Assembly (NCBI RefSeq): GCF_000463015.1
Contig: NC_022247.1
Coordinates: 1,922,001 to 1,986,000 of the forward strand
Source of the DNA: Variovorax paradoxus B4
Lineage (GTDB): Bacteria; Pseudomonadota; Gammaproteobacteria; Burkholderiales; Burkholderiaceae_C
Direction: 5' to 3'
Length of the DNA: 64,000 nt
Made by a program: the position numbers and the translations under genes. Shown piece by piece: positions 10,901 to 20,442 of this stretch. Position 1 is the first letter of the stretch; each line of letters opens with the position of its first letter. The notes beneath the pieces were generated by a model. The model did no database searches, had not been told where the DNA came from, and saw nothing but the letters and a program-made list of their open reading frames with translations.

Positions 10901-10953
10901 GCGCCGACGGGAGGGCGCAGCGACACGAAGTGCGCGCAGCCGGGGGGCGAGCC
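10901..10953 (-). repeat. Dispersed intergenic repeat, copy A
   Basis: Read on the minus strand this spacer contains CTGCGCGCACTTCGTG (plus 10924-10939) followed by CGCTGCGCC. The same 16-mer followed by near-identical sequence occurs at 24270-24285. Both copies sit immediately after a stop codon. I infer a REP-like family, of unknown function. Confidence 0.55.
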
Positions 10954-11304
10954 TTAATGCGCGTCGAGCAGCTCGACGTCGAACTTCAGGGTGGCGTTCG
11001 GCGGGATCACGCCGCCCGCGCCGCGTGCGCCATAGCCCAGCGAAGCGGGAATGATCAGCGTGCGCTTGCCGCCGATCTTCATGCCGGCAACGCCTTCATC
11101 CCAGCCCTTGATGACCTGGCCTGCGCCCAGCGAGAACGCGAACGGGTCGTTGCGGTCGCGGCTCGAGTCGAACTTGGCGCCTTGCACGCCGTCGTTGTAG
11201 AGCCAGCCGGTGTAGTGCACGTGCACGTGCTGGCCGGCCTTGGCTTCTGCGCCGTCGCCCACGGTGGTGTCTTCGTATTGCAGGCCGGAGGGAGTGGTAG
11301 GCAT
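10954..11304 (-). CDS. FKBP-type peptidyl-prolyl cis-trans isomerase
   Basis: A 116-residue single-domain FKBP catalysing proline isomerisation. Seen are VHVHYTGWLYNDG, FDSSRDRNDPFAFSLGAGQVIKGWDEGVAGM and IPASLGYGARGAGGVIPPNATLKFDVELL, which include the aromatic pocket residues of the family. No signal peptide, so cytoplasmic. The start at 11304 has AAGGAG seven bases upstream; the longer frame to 11406 is not needed. It is followed by its own terminator, then the heat-shock promoter. The family includes small soluble FKBPs common in beta- and gammaproteobacteria. Confidence 0.95.
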   Translation of the reverse strand: MPTTPSGLQYEDTTVGDGAEAKAGQHVHVHYTGWLYNDGVQGAKFDSSRDRNDPFAFSLGAGQVIKGWDEGVAGMKIGGKRTLIIPASLGYGARGAGGVIPPNATLKFDVELLDAH

Positions 11305-11402
11305 GTCGAACGCTCCTTGCGTCAATGAAATGGAGGATGGATGGATAAACGGACCGAAGGCGCGGAGTTTACCGACGCCCCGGAGGAGGCCGGCCGGCCT
11401 GC

Positions 11403-11849
11403 TCAATTGCCGGTGTCAAGAGGCGGGACGGGGGAAGACGGCGACGATGCGGCAGGCGGGGGAGAGGGCGGTGCGCCAGGGGAAGAGGAAGAAGAAGGCG
11501 CCGATGGCGAAGACGATGAAGGCGCAGCGGGCGCGGGCGCCGCGGCCTTCTTGACCTGGCCCAGCTGCCATTTGCCCGCGAAGGCCTGCAGATCCGAGAG
11601 CCGCTTGAGGAGGTCCTGCCCGCTCGCAGTGAGGCTGTAGCCGTCGCCGCCATGGCTCACGAGGCCGGCTTCGCGCAGCTCCTTGATGCGGGTATTGAGC
11701 GTGTTGGGGGTGATGCTGCCGACGCTGTCCTGCAGCAGCCGGAACGTCTGGGCATGGCCGTCGCGCAGCGCCCAGAGCACGCGAAGCGCGTAGCGGGCCT
11801 CGAGCAGCGCAAGCAGCTGGCTGACGGCTGCGTTTTCCTTGGTACTCAT
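11403..11849 (-). CDS. HxlR/winged-helix transcriptional regulator with low-complexity tail
   Basis: A 148-residue protein. Residues 1-95 form a winged helix of the HxlR/MarR-like type: LLEARYALRVLWALRDGHAQTF, then SVGSITPNTLNTRIKELREAGLV with the recognition helix, then a wing ending LTASGQDLL. Residues about 100-148 are an unusual run of Ala, Pro and Ser. ATG at 11849 is chosen because GAGGAG lies nine bases before it; two in-frame ATGs at 11858 and 11855 are too close to that site. Its target is unknown. It stands alone between FKBP and psd, all leftward. Confidence 0.75.
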   Translation of the reverse strand: MSTKENAAVSQLLALLEARYALRVLWALRDGHAQTFRLLQDSVGSITPNTLNTRIKELREAGLVSHGGDGYSLTASGQDLLKRLSDLQAFAGKWQLGQVKKAAAPAPAAPSSSSPSAPSSSSSPGAPPSPPPAASSPSSPVPPLDTGN

Positions 11850-12031
11850 CGACATCATCTCCTCGGGGCTGGGCGGGCCATCGATCCTGGGCAGGGCCGG
11901 TGCCTCGCGTTCTTTTCTTGTTGGCTCGCTATAGGGACCGCGCGTTGGCCGGCGACTATAGCGCAAGGATCACGATGCTACTAGTTTTATAGCTACGGTT
12001 GCATGCTGCATGCGGGCCGTGAGACAAAGCT

Positions 12032-12883
12032 TCACAAATTTGCGAAATTGGCCATGGCTTCGCCTAGCCGGACCGCGCGGGTGGGCGCCCAGTCGGGGTT
12101 GAAGGCCAGCGGGGGCGACGGGAACAGCATGACGACGGTGGAGCCGAGCAGGAAGCGGCCCATCTCGTCGCCCTGCCCGAGCACGATCTGCTGATCGGCG
12201 TAGTGCCATTCGCGCAGCTCGCCGCCGCGCGGCGGATTGACCACGCCGTGCCACACGGTGGCCATGCTGCCGACGATGGTGGCACCCACCAGCACCAGCA
12301 CGAAGGGCCCGCGCGCCGATTCGAAGACGCACACCACGCGCTCGTTGCGCGCGAACAGGCCGGGCACGCCGCGCGCCGTGACCGGGTTGACCGAAAACAG
12401 GTCGCCGGGCACGTGGATCATGCGCAGAAGGCGCCCCTCGCAGGGCATGTGGATGCGGTGGTAGTCCTTCGGGCTCAGGTACAGCGTGGCGAAGCTGCCG
12501 TGCGCGAAGCGCGCCGCGAGCACCGCGTCGCCGCCGACCAGCGCGGTGGTGGTGTAGTTGTGGCCCTTGGCCTGGAAGATCTGGTCGCCCTCGATGGCGC
12601 CGAACTGGCTGATGGCGCCGTCCACCGGACACACGAGATCGGCCTGCGCGAGAGGCCGCACGCCGGGCTTGAGCGCGCGCGTGAAGAACTGGTTGAAGCT
12701 CTTGTAGTAGTTGATGTCGGATTCGAGCGCCTCGCCCATGTCGACGCCGTACTTGGCAACGAAGCGCCGGATGATCCATGTGGTGACGGCGCCGCGTTCC
12801 TTGCCCGCGACCCAGCCGGCGAAGTTCGTCAGGGCCTGCTTGGGAAACAGGTATTGGGGCAGTACGGCAGAGCGGTCGGACAC
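12032..12883 (-). CDS. psd: Phosphatidylserine decarboxylase proenzyme
   Basis: Membrane-bound enzyme making phosphatidylethanolamine, the last step of the main phospholipid pathway. The 283-residue proenzyme self-cleaves at an LGST motif: Gly247-Ser248 here, with Ser248 becoming the pyruvoyl group of the alpha chain. Other family marks are FFTRALKPGVRP, CPVDGAISQFG, LSPKDYHRIHMP (conserved His) and FSVNP. Start at 12883 fits the usual N-terminus. It is a single gene with an AT-rich TTTATAGAAT about 35-45 bases upstream that may be a -10. Confidence 0.96.
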   Translation of the reverse strand: MSDRSAVLPQYLFPKQALTNFAGWVAGKERGAVTTWIIRRFVAKYGVDMGEALESDINYYKSFNQFFTRALKPGVRPLAQADLVCPVDGAISQFGAIEGDQIFQAKGHNYTTTALVGGDAVLAARFAHGSFATLYLSPKDYHRIHMPCEGRLLRMIHVPGDLFSVNPVTARGVPGLFARNERVVCVFESARGPFVLVLVGATIVGSMATVWHGVVNPPRGGELREWHYADQQIVLGQGDEMGRFLLGSTVVMLFPSPPLAFNPDWAPTRAVRLGEAMANFANL

Positions 12884-13027
12884 GTGTGGGAGGCCTGGAA
12901 TGCCTGGAGTGCGAATCGGAGGGGCATTCTATAAAGCGCCCGGGGCCCCGAACGTAGGAGGCTTCCCTTGTATCCGGCACTCCATTTTTCGTATCCGGGA
13001 CGCGCCTTGCGGGCGCCCCGGCCGGCG

Positions 13028-14020
13028 TCAGTCGGCCTTGATGCCCGCTGCCTTGATCACCTGCGCCCACTTTTCGACCTCGGCCTTCTGGAAGGCCGCG
13101 ATCTTTGCCGTGCTGAGGTCGGCGGGTTCCATGCCGAAGCCCTTGAGTTTTTCCTGCATCTCGGGCGTTGCAAGGATCTTGCGGATCTCGGTGTGCAGCC
13201 GCTCGACGATGGGCGCCGGGGTGCCCGCGGGCACGAAGATCGCCTGCCACGACAGCACCTCGAAGTCCTGCAGGCCCGCGATGCCGGACTCCGCAACCGT
13301 CGGCACGTCGGGCATCGAAGCCAGGCGCTTGGCCGAGGTCACGGCAATGGCGCGCAGCTTGCCGCTCTGGACGTGCGGGCCCGCCACCACGGTGGTGTCG
13401 AACATCATGTCGACCTGGCCGCCGATCACGTCCTGGATCGCCGGGCCGCTGCCCTTGTACGGAATGTGCGTGAACTTCACGCCCGACTTGAACGCCAGCA
13501 GTTCGAGCGACAGATGCTGCGAGGTGCCCGTGCCGGCCGACGCCGACGACAGCCCGCCCGACTTGGTCTTGCTGGCTTCCAGCACGTCTTTCAGCGTCTT
13601 GTAGGGGCTGGCCTGGTTCACCACCAGTACCAGCGGGTTGGTGCCGATCAGCGTCACCGGGGCAAACGACTTCTGCGGGTCGTAGCCGAGCTTCGGGTAC
13701 AGGCTCACGTTGATGGCGTGCGAGCTGATCGTGCCGCCCACCATCGTGAAGCCGTCGGGCGCCGCGCGCGAGCCGATCTCCGAGCCCACGCTGCCGCCGG
13801 CGCCGCCCTTGTTGTCGATGATCACGCTCGTGCCCAGCACCGTGCCGAGCTTCTGGCCGATCAGGCGGGCCAGCACGTCGGTCGTGCCGCCCGCGGGAAA
13901 GGGCACGAGGTAGGTGATGGCCTTGCCCGTGGGCCAGTTGCCGGGGCCCTGCGCGAACGCGGGCAGGCCCGCGGCGAGCGAAGAGGCGAGGGCGGTGCGA
14001 ATCAGTGTGCGGCGTTGCAT
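13028..14020 (-). CDS. Bug/TctC-family tripartite tricarboxylate receptor (periplasmic)
   Basis: A 330-residue periplasmic solute receptor. Signal peptide MQRRTLIRTALASSLAAG ending near AFAQ, then the Bug core with ITYLVPFPAGGTTDVLAR, VIIDNKGGAGGSVGSE, THIPYKGSGPAIQDVIGGQVDMM and ending EKWAQVIKAAGIKAD. Bug proteins bind carboxylates for TctAB permeases, but no tctAB is in the window, a common situation in this group of bacteria. It is the last gene of the leftward hexuronate operon, 40 bases after the exported lactonase, so a uronate, aldarate or lactone ligand is plausible. Confidence 0.9.
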   Translation of the reverse strand: MQRRTLIRTALASSLAAGLPAFAQGPGNWPTGKAITYLVPFPAGGTTDVLARLIGQKLGTVLGTSVIIDNKGGAGGSVGSEIGSRAAPDGFTMVGGTISSHAINVSLYPKLGYDPQKSFAPVTLIGTNPLVLVVNQASPYKTLKDVLEASKTKSGGLSSASAGTGTSQHLSLELLAFKSGVKFTHIPYKGSGPAIQDVIGGQVDMMFDTTVVAGPHVQSGKLRAIAVTSAKRLASMPDVPTVAESGIAGLQDFEVLSWQAIFVPAGTPAPIVERLHTEIRKILATPEMQEKLKGFGMEPADLSTAKIAAFQKAEVEKWAQVIKAAGIKAD

Positions 14021-14060
14021 TGCGAAGTCTCCTTTGATGATGTTGATGGCCGTCGTCGCG

Positions 14061-15155
14061 TCACGGTGCGTCGACGATTTCGATCCAGTTCGGGTTCTTG
14101 CCGGCGGTGATGCGCGAAGGCTTGCCGAGCGCACCGGTCGCGGAATCGATGGCGTACAGCGAAATGCCGTGCGATTCCTGCCCGGCGGCAATCAGGTAGC
14201 GGCCGCTCGGATCGATCGCGAAACCGCGCGGCCCTTTCTCGGTCGGCGTCTGGCCCAGCGGCTGCAGCTGGCCGCTCGCCGCGTCCACCTTGAACGCCGA
14301 GAGCGTGCTCGAGGTGCGCTCCGAGGCGTACAGGAAGCGCCCGTCCGGCGTCAGGTGCAGGTCGGCTGCCCAGGGCTTGCCCGCGAAGCCCGGCGGCAGC
14401 GTGGTGGTGCTCTGTTCCAGCTTGAGCGTGCCGCGCGCGGCGTCCCACGCATACACGTGCAGGGCTGCGTCGAGCTCGTCCAGCAGGTAGACGTGGCGCT
14501 GCGCCTTGTCCCAGACGAAGTGGCGCGGCCCCGATTTGGCGGTGCCCATGGTCAGCGGCGGATCGTTGGGCGACAGCAGCCCTTTGTCCGCATCGAAGCG
14601 CCAGCTCGACACGTTGTCGCCGCCCAGGCTGGTGGCAAGCACGAAGCGGTTGCCGGCATCTGCGTGGACCGCATGCGCATTCGGCCCGGTCTGGACCAAC
14701 TGCTGGATCGGGCCCACAGCGCCGTCCTTGCCGATGGCGTTGACCGAGATCTTGCCGCCCTGGTAGGAGGCCGCGAAGAGCCACTTGCCGCTCGCGTCGA
14801 GGTCGATGTTGGCCATGCTGTCGGCCAGCGGCGCCTCGCCGAGCTTCTGCAGCTTGCCGGTGGCCGCGTCGATCGACAGCGAGACCACGCGGAACGGCTG
14901 CGAGCGCAGCGCGGCGTAGAGCACGCGCTTGTCGTGGCTCACGGCCATCGGCATGGCCGTGCCGCCGACGTTGAGCGTCTGCACCGGCTTGAGCACGCCC
15001 TCTGCGCGGTCCAGCTCGAGCACCGAGATCTCCTGGCTGTCGGCGTTGGACACGTAGACCCAGGTGGCGGCCGAGGCGTGGCCTGCAGCTGCGCACAGCA
15101 GTGCGATGCCGAAGCGGACCGCCCGGGACGCGCAAGGGAGTGTTTCTTTTTTCAT
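14061..15155 (-). CDS. Exported lactonase-family seven-bladed beta-propeller
   Basis: A 364-residue protein of the 6-phosphogluconolactonase/YbhE-like lactonase family. A Sec signal peptide (about residues 1-29, ending HASA-A) predicts the periplasm. The mature part has repeated blades ending in patterns such as [30 protein letters not shown] and GRYLIAAGQ, finishing KNPNWIEIVD. It is clearly a paralogue of the cytoplasmic protein at 17565-18575, sharing [31 protein letters not shown] and DPNWIE motifs. In uronate oxidation the aldaro-lactone formed by Udh needs hydrolysis; the exported copy may open lactones outside the membrane. Confidence 0.85.
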   Translation of the reverse strand: MKKETLPCASRAVRFGIALLCAAAGHASAATWVYVSNADSQEISVLELDRAEGVLKPVQTLNVGGTAMPMAVSHDKRVLYAALRSQPFRVVSLSIDAATGKLQKLGEAPLADSMANIDLDASGKWLFAASYQGGKISVNAIGKDGAVGPIQQLVQTGPNAHAVHADAGNRFVLATSLGGDNVSSWRFDADKGLLSPNDPPLTMGTAKSGPRHFVWDKAQRHVYLLDELDAALHVYAWDAARGTLKLEQSTTTLPPGFAGKPWAADLHLTPDGRFLYASERTSSTLSAFKVDAASGQLQPLGQTPTEKGPRGFAIDPSGRYLIAAGQESHGISLYAIDSATGALGKPSRITAGKNPNWIEIVDAP

Positions 15156-15170
15156 GAGGGCGTTCCCGCG

Positions 15171-15932
15171 TCAGGGCATGTACTGCCCGCCGTTCACTTC
15201 GATCACCTGTCCGGTCACGTAGCCCGAAAGCTGCTCCGAGGCCAGATACAGAAAGGCGCCCACGCATTCGTCGGGCGAGCCGATGCGGCCCATGGGGATG
15301 GCGGTGCGGAACGATTCGAGCATTGCGGGCGTGGAGAAGCGGTCCTGGAACGGCGTCTGGATGACGCCCGGTGCCACGGCGTTCACGCGGATCTTGTCGC
15401 CGACGAGTTCCCGGGCGAGCCCGTGCGTCGCCGTGCTCACGAAGCCCTTGGAGCCCGCATACAGGTAGGCGCCGGGCCCGCCGCCGGTGCGCGCCGCGAC
15501 CGAAGTCACGTTGATGATGTTGCCGCCGCCGTGCGTGCGCATCAGCGGCACCACCTCGCGCGAGAACGCGAGCACGGAGCGTGCGTTGATGTGCATCACT
15601 TCGTCGAACAGCGCATCGTCCAGTTCCGCAATGGGCACGCGCTTCACCAGGCTGCCGGCGTTGTTCACCAGCACGTCGATGCGGCCGAAGCGCGATGCCG
15701 TCTGCCTGACGCATTCGCGGATCGCGGCGGTGTCGCGCACGTCGGCCTGCAGCGTGAAGGCGTCGCCGCCGGCCTTGCGGATCGTCTCCGCCACCTGGTT
15801 CGCGGCATCGGCCGAGCTGTTGTAGTGCACCGCCACGCACATGCCGCGCGCAGCGAACGCAATCGCCACGGCGGCGCCGATGCCGGTGCTGGCGCCGGTG
15901 ACGAGCGCAGTCTTGCCCTTGAGGTCTTCCAT
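15171..15932 (-). CDS. Short-chain dehydrogenase/reductase (SDR)
   Basis: A 253-residue classical SDR: NAD(P)-binding TGASTGIG near the N-terminus, NNAGS, VTSVAA (catalytic Ser region), YAGSK as the YxxxK active site, and a C-terminal SGYVTGQVIEVNGGQYMP typical of FabG-like enzymes. The start at 15932 has AAGGA eight bases upstream. It lies 15 bases before the exported lactonase and 26 after garD in the hexuronate operon, so a sugar-acid or sugar dehydrogenase is more likely than a fatty-acid reductase, but the substrate cannot be read from the sequence. Confidence 0.88.
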   Translation of the reverse strand: MEDLKGKTALVTGASTGIGAAVAIAFAARGMCVAVHYNSSADAANQVAETIRKAGGDAFTLQADVRDTAAIRECVRQTASRFGRIDVLVNNAGSLVKRVPIAELDDALFDEVMHINARSVLAFSREVVPLMRTHGGGNIINVTSVAARTGGGPGAYLYAGSKGFVSTATHGLARELVGDKIRVNAVAPGVIQTPFQDRFSTPAMLESFRTAIPMGRIGSPDECVGAFLYLASEQLSGYVTGQVIEVNGGQYMP

Positions 15933-15958
15933 GGATGTTCCTTTCGAGGTCGGGTGGG

Positions 15959-17551
15959 TCAGGTCACGGGGGCGGGGTTGAACAGCACCAGCGCGTTGTG
16001 CAGCTTCCACTGTTCGGCCCAGGTCTTCTTCCTGCCGCTGGCCACGTCGAGCATCAGGCGAAACAGCTCCCAGCCGATGTCCTCGATGGTGGCGTCGCCG
16101 TCGGCGATGCGGCCCGCGTTCACGTCCATCAGGTCGTGCCAGCGGCGCGCGAGGTCGCTGCGCGTGGCCACCTTGATCACCGGCACCTCAGCCAGGCCGT
16201 AGGGCGTGCCGCGGCCGGTGGTGAACACGTGCAGGTTCATGCCGGCGGCCAGCTGCAGCGTGCCGCAGATGAAGTCGCTGGCGGGTGTGGCGGCATAGAG
16301 CAGGCCCTTCTGCCTGGCCTTCTCGCCCGGCGAGACCACGCCCGAGATCGGCGCGCTGCCGCTCTTGACGATCGAGCCCATGGCCTTCTCGACGATGTTC
16401 GAGAGCCCGCCCTTCTTGTTGCCCGGCGTGGTGTTGGCACTGCGGTCGACGCGCCCGCGGTCCAGGTAGGCGTCGTACCAGGCCATCTCGCGGATCATGG
16501 CCTCGGCCACGGCCGGGGTGGTGGCGCGCGAGGTGAGCTGGTCGATGCCGTCGCGCACCTCGGTCACTTCCGAGAACATCACGGTGGCGCCGGCGCGCAC
16601 CAGCAAGTCGGTGCAGAAGCCGACGGCCGGGTTGGCCGTGACGCCCGAGAAGGCATCGCTGCCGCCGCACTGCACGCCGACCACCAGCTCGCTCGCGGGC
16701 ACGGTCTCGCGCCGACGGGCGTTGAGCCGCTCCAGATGCTCTTCGGCCTGCCGCAGGATCGAGTCGATCATCGACATGAAGCCGACGTGCGCGTCGTCCT
16801 GCAGGCACACCACGTCGAGCTTGCTGTCGGCGCTGGTGCCGACGTCGGCCACGTTGCGCTCGTCCACCAGCGCAATGCTGCCCGGCGGCAGCAGGCGCTC
16901 GGGCTGCAGCTTCTCGCAGCCCAGGCTGACGACCATCACCTCGCCGCCGAAGTTCGGGTTGAGGCTGATATTGCGCAGCGTGCGGATCGGGATGACCGCA
17001 TCGGGCGCATCGATGGCCACGCCGCAGCCGTAGCTGTGCGAGAGGCCCACGACGTCGTCGACGTTGGGGTACTTGGGCAGCAGCTCGGCCTTGATGCGCT
17101 GCACCGCGAAGTCGACCACGCCCGCCACGCACTGCACGGTCTGCGTGATCGCGAGGATGTTGCGCGTGCCCACCGATCCGTCGAGATTGCGGTAGCCCTC
17201 GAAGGTGTAGCCCTCGAGCGGCGGCTGAGCGGGTGGCCGGACGGTGGCGATCGGCAGGCCTTCGAGCTCGCGCGCCGCGGGCATCTTCAGCAGGCGCTCG
17301 TGCACCCAGCTGCCGGCCGGGATCGGCTTCAAGGCATAGCCGATCGGCACGTCGTAGCGCCGCACCACGCCGCCTTCGGGAATGTCCTCCAGCGCCACCT
17401 TGTGCGCCTGCGGCACCTTGTCGACCAGCGTCAGGCCCGACGCGAGCACGGTGCCGGCGGGCAGGCCGCCGTCGTTGGCAACGATGGCGACGTTGTCGCG
17501 CGGATGCATGCTGATGGTGAGTGGCGCTCGGGCGGCGGTGGTCGTGGTCAT
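15959..17551 (-). CDS. garD: Galactarate dehydratase
   Basis: A 530-residue UxaA/GarD-family enzyme dehydrating galactarate (mucate) to 5-dehydro-4-deoxy-D-glucarate. The N-terminal SAF-like domain reads [16 protein letters not shown] and [12 protein letters not shown]. The large domain has [58 protein letters not shown] and [19 protein letters not shown], closely resembling E. coli GarD (523 residues) rather than altronate dehydratase. ATG at 17551 is preferred to TTG at 17560; no strong Shine-Dalgarno is seen, suggesting translational coupling to the lactonase gene ending 13 bases earlier. Core step of the island. Confidence 0.94.
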   Translation of the reverse strand: MTTTTAARAPLTISMHPRDNVAIVANDGGLPAGTVLASGLTLVDKVPQAHKVALEDIPEGGVVRRYDVPIGYALKPIPAGSWVHERLLKMPAARELEGLPIATVRPPAQPPLEGYTFEGYRNLDGSVGTRNILAITQTVQCVAGVVDFAVQRIKAELLPKYPNVDDVVGLSHSYGCGVAIDAPDAVIPIRTLRNISLNPNFGGEVMVVSLGCEKLQPERLLPPGSIALVDERNVADVGTSADSKLDVVCLQDDAHVGFMSMIDSILRQAEEHLERLNARRRETVPASELVVGVQCGGSDAFSGVTANPAVGFCTDLLVRAGATVMFSEVTEVRDGIDQLTSRATTPAVAEAMIREMAWYDAYLDRGRVDRSANTTPGNKKGGLSNIVEKAMGSIVKSGSAPISGVVSPGEKARQKGLLYAATPASDFICGTLQLAAGMNLHVFTTGRGTPYGLAEVPVIKVATRSDLARRWHDLMDVNAGRIADGDATIEDIGWELFRLMLDVASGRKKTWAEQWKLHNALVLFNPAPVT

Positions 17552-17564
17552 GGCGGGCAAGAGG

Positions 17565-18575
17565 TCAGGGAGCGGGACGGCACTCGATCCAGTTCGGGTC
17601 CTGGCCGACGTCCAGGGAATGGCACGGCGTCAAGGTGCCGCGGGCCGGGTCGATGGCATAGCTCGTCACGCGGTTGGACAGTTGGCCGGCCGCAAGCAGG
17701 AAGCGGCCGTCCGGCGTGATCGAGAACCCGCGGGGCTGCAGCTCCGTGGGCACGTGGCCGATCAACGCCAAGGCGCCATCGGCCGCATCGACCGCAAAGG
17801 CGGCAAGCGTGTTCGAGCGCCGCTCACTGGCATACAGGAAGCGCGCATCGGGCGTGAGATGAAGGTCCGACGCCCATGCGCCCTCGGTGAAGCCCGCAGG
17901 GAGCGCCGACACCGTGAGGCGCGGCGACAGGCCGCCGGTGCGCGCATCGATGTCGAGCAGCGTGATGGACGCATCGAGTTCGCCGAGCAGGTAGCAGTGC
18001 CGGCCGGACGGATGAAAGGCCAGATGCCGTGGGCCGACGCCCGCGGGAAACGCGAGCTGCGCCGGTTCGGCGGGCGAGAGCAGCCCGGCGGCGGCGTCGA
18101 AGCGCCAGTGCAGCACGGTGCCGCCGCCGAGGCAGGTCGAATAGACGTGGCCGCTGGCCGGCGCCTGCACGATGCAGTGGGCGTTGTCGCCGGTCGGCAG
18201 CACCTGTCGGGCGGCTTGCGGCAGACCGTCTTCGCCGATCGGGCTGACGGCGATCCGGTGGCCGCCGTACGAGGCGCTGAACAGATGGCGCCCCGTTGCA
18301 TCGGTCGACAGGTAGGCCATGCTGTGGGGCAGGGGCGCCTCGCCGGCGCGCGTGAGCAGGCCGGTGCCGGCGTCGATGGCCAGCGTGACCACCGCCAGCG
18401 GCTCCGAGCGGCGCGCCACATGCAGATGGCGCCCGCCGGGCGCGACGGCCATCGGCATCAGCATGCCGCCGAGCTCGACCCGTTGGCGCAGCGCGAGCGC
18501 GCCGCTGCGCTCGTCGATGGCAAGCACATCGACCTCGCCGCTGCCGGCGCAGGAAACATAGGCAAGCATCGTCAT
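17565..18575 (-). CDS. Cytoplasmic lactonase-family beta-propeller
   Basis: A 336-residue protein of the YbhE/6-phosphogluconolactonase lactonase family without a signal peptide (starts [18 protein letters not shown]). Blades carry [63 protein letters not shown] and a terminal GQDPNWIE. It probably hydrolyses the aldarolactone made by uronate dehydrogenase. It lies between the TRAP transporter (14 bases after dctM) and garD. GAGGA sits about nine bases before the ATG. It is a paralogue of the exported protein at 14061-15155. Confidence 0.86.
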   Translation of the reverse strand: MTMLAYVSCAGSGEVDVLAIDERSGALALRQRVELGGMLMPMAVAPGGRHLHVARRSEPLAVVTLAIDAGTGLLTRAGEAPLPHSMAYLSTDATGRHLFSASYGGHRIAVSPIGEDGLPQAARQVLPTGDNAHCIVQAPASGHVYSTCLGGGTVLHWRFDAAAGLLSPAEPAQLAFPAGVGPRHLAFHPSGRHCYLLGELDASITLLDIDARTGGLSPRLTVSALPAGFTEGAWASDLHLTPDARFLYASERRSNTLAAFAVDAADGALALIGHVPTELQPRGFSITPDGRFLLAAGQLSNRVTSYAIDPARGTLTPCHSLDVGQDPNWIECRPAP

Positions 18576-18588
18576 GCGGGCGTCTTCC

Positions 18589-19872
18589 TCACAGGCCGAG
18601 CAGGCGCGGCAGCCAGAGCGAGAGCGCCGGCACGTAGGTCACCGCGAGCAGCACCAGGAAAAGCGCCGCGAAGAAGGGCGCGCAGGCCCGCGTCACGACA
18701 CCGATCGGCAGCTTGGCGACGGCGCTGCCGACGAACAGCACGGTGCCCACCGGCGGCGTGATCAGGCCGATGCCGAGGTTGACCATCATGATCATGCCGA
18801 AGTGCACCGGGTCGATGCCCAGCAGCTTCACCACCGGCAGCAGGATGGGCGTCAGGATCAGGATCAGCGGCGACATGTCCATCAGCGTGCCGAGAATGAT
18901 CAGCAGCACGTTGATGAGCGCGAGGATCACGTACTTGTTGTCCGACAGGCCCGTGAGGAAGGCTGTGACCTTCAGCGGGATCTGCATCAGCGTCATCAGG
19001 TAGCCGAAGCAGGCCGCGAAGCCGATCAGGATCATCACGATCGTCACCGTCTTGACCGTGCGGTGCACCAGCTTGGGCAGGTCGCGCCAGCGGTAGTCGC
19101 GGTAGATGAACATCGTGACGAAGAAGGCCCAGACCACCGCGATCGATGCCGACTCGTTGGCAGTGAACACGCCCGACAGGATGCCGCCCAGGATGATGAC
19201 CATGGTCATCAGTCCCCACATGGCGTCCGCGCAGATCTTCAGCGCCTGGCGCAGCGGAATGACTTCGCCCTTCGGATAGTTCTCGCGCTTGGCGATGATC
19301 AGGCACAGCACCGCGAGCGTGAGCCCCATGAGCAGGCCGGGCACGATGCCCGCGACGAACAGGCTGGCAATGGAGATCGAGCCGCCGGCGGCCAGCGAAT
19401 AGAGCACCGCGTTGTGGCTCGGCGGAATCAAAATGGCCTGCACCGAGCCGCTGACGGTCACCGCCGTTGCGAACGAGCGCGGATAGCCCTTGCGTTCCAT
19501 CTCCGGAATCAGCACCGAGCCGATCGATGCAGTGTCGGCCACCGAAGAGCCCGAGATGGCGCCGAAGAAGGTCGAGGCCAGGATGTTCACCAGCGACAGG
19601 CCGCCACGGATGAAGCCGACCAGCACGCCCGCAAAAGCGACCAGCCGGCGTGACATGCCGCCCTCGGCCATGATCGCGCCCGCCAGCACGAAGAAGGGGA
19701 TGGCCAGCAGCGAGAACTTGTTGACGCCGGAGGCGAGCTGAATCATCACGGCGTCGAGCGGGATGTCGATCCAGAACGCACCGATCAGCGATGCCAGGCC
19801 CAGACAATAGGCGATCGGCATCCCGATCGCCATGAGCAGGACGAAGCTGCCCAACAAAACCAATGCATCCAT
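18589..19872 (-). CDS. TRAP transporter large permease (DctM)
   Basis: A 427-residue integral membrane protein with about 12 hydrophobic segments, the sodium-coupled translocation subunit of a tripartite ATP-independent transporter. Family marks include the N-terminal LASLIGAFWIDIPLD area, ISGSSVADTASIGSVLIPEM, IPPSHNAVLYS and MVNLGIGLITPPVGTVLFV. Its start overlaps the DctQ stop by one base (TGATG), so the pair is translationally coupled. With DctQ and DctP it forms a full transporter. Placed between udh and the lactonase, it likely carries hexuronates or hexarates. Confidence 0.93.
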   Translation of the reverse strand: MDALVLLGSFVLLMAIGMPIAYCLGLASLIGAFWIDIPLDAVMIQLASGVNKFSLLAIPFFVLAGAIMAEGGMSRRLVAFAGVLVGFIRGGLSLVNILASTFFGAISGSSVADTASIGSVLIPEMERKGYPRSFATAVTVSGSVQAILIPPSHNAVLYSLAAGGSISIASLFVAGIVPGLLMGLTLAVLCLIIAKRENYPKGEVIPLRQALKICADAMWGLMTMVIILGGILSGVFTANESASIAVVWAFFVTMFIYRDYRWRDLPKLVHRTVKTVTIVMILIGFAACFGYLMTLMQIPLKVTAFLTGLSDNKYVILALINVLLIILGTLMDMSPLILILTPILLPVVKLLGIDPVHFGMIMMVNLGIGLITPPVGTVLFVGSAVAKLPIGVVTRACAPFFAALFLVLLAVTYVPALSLWLPRLLGL

Positions 19873-20399
19873 CAGGCAGCTTTCTCAGCGTCGGTCAATT
19901 CTTCATAGCGCACGATGCCGCGCGCGGCTTGTGACCCGAAGATCATGCGTTCGATCACGAACACCAGCGTGGCGGCACCGCCGATCGGCAGCGCCGCGTA
20001 GGTGACGCCGACCGGCAGCCAGCTCAGCTCGCTGATCGACTGGTTCCAGGTTTCCATGCACAGGCGGGTGCCGTAATAGGCGACGAAGCCGCAGATCAGC
20101 ACCATGAGCAGGTTCACCAGCACCGCCATGGCGCCGCGCAGGGCCGGCGGCAGCGGGTCCGTGAGCATCGTGACGGCGATGTGCGCTCCGGCGCGGTAGG
20201 CGGCCGCCGCGCCGATGAAGGTGAAGACCATCATCAGGAGAATCGCAATCGGTTCGGGCCATTGCGAGCCGGTGCCGAGCACGTAACGCGTGAACACGCC
20301 CCAGGGAATGATGAGAGACATCAGGAAGATCGCCGTCCCCGCGAGCCAGATGCAGGCAAGGTAGAGGCGATCGCACAGGCGAATGAAGAAGGGGTCCAT
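19872..20399 (-). CDS. TRAP transporter small permease (DctQ)
   Basis: A 175-residue protein with four hydrophobic helices, the usual DctQ topology: segments near 12-35, 50-70, 90-115 and 130-155. Seen are the family-like SLIIPWGVFTRYVLGTGSQWPEPIA and a polar C-terminus. It pairs with the large permease whose start overlaps its stop by one base, and follows the receptor gene by 43 bases. Together they form a sodium-driven uptake system for an organic acid. Confidence 0.9.
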   Translation of the reverse strand: MDPFFIRLCDRLYLACIWLAGTAIFLMSLIIPWGVFTRYVLGTGSQWPEPIAILLMMVFTFIGAAAAYRAGAHIAVTMLTDPLPPALRGAMAVLVNLLMVLICGFVAYYGTRLCMETWNQSISELSWLPVGVTYAALPIGGAATLVFVIERMIFGSQAARGIVRYEELTDAEKAA

Positions 20400-20442
20400 G
20401 TTCGGTTCCAGGCAGGCCCGGCCCGCGGGGCCGGGCGTCCGC

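Noticed and set aside
12001..12013. GCATGC-T-GCATGC repeat after psd as a terminator
   Set aside because: Stem is too short and lacks a T-run; may be a chance repeat.
13000..13027. GC-rich stem after the Bug gene as an intrinsic terminator
   Set aside because: Pairing is imperfect and no T-run follows on the minus strand.
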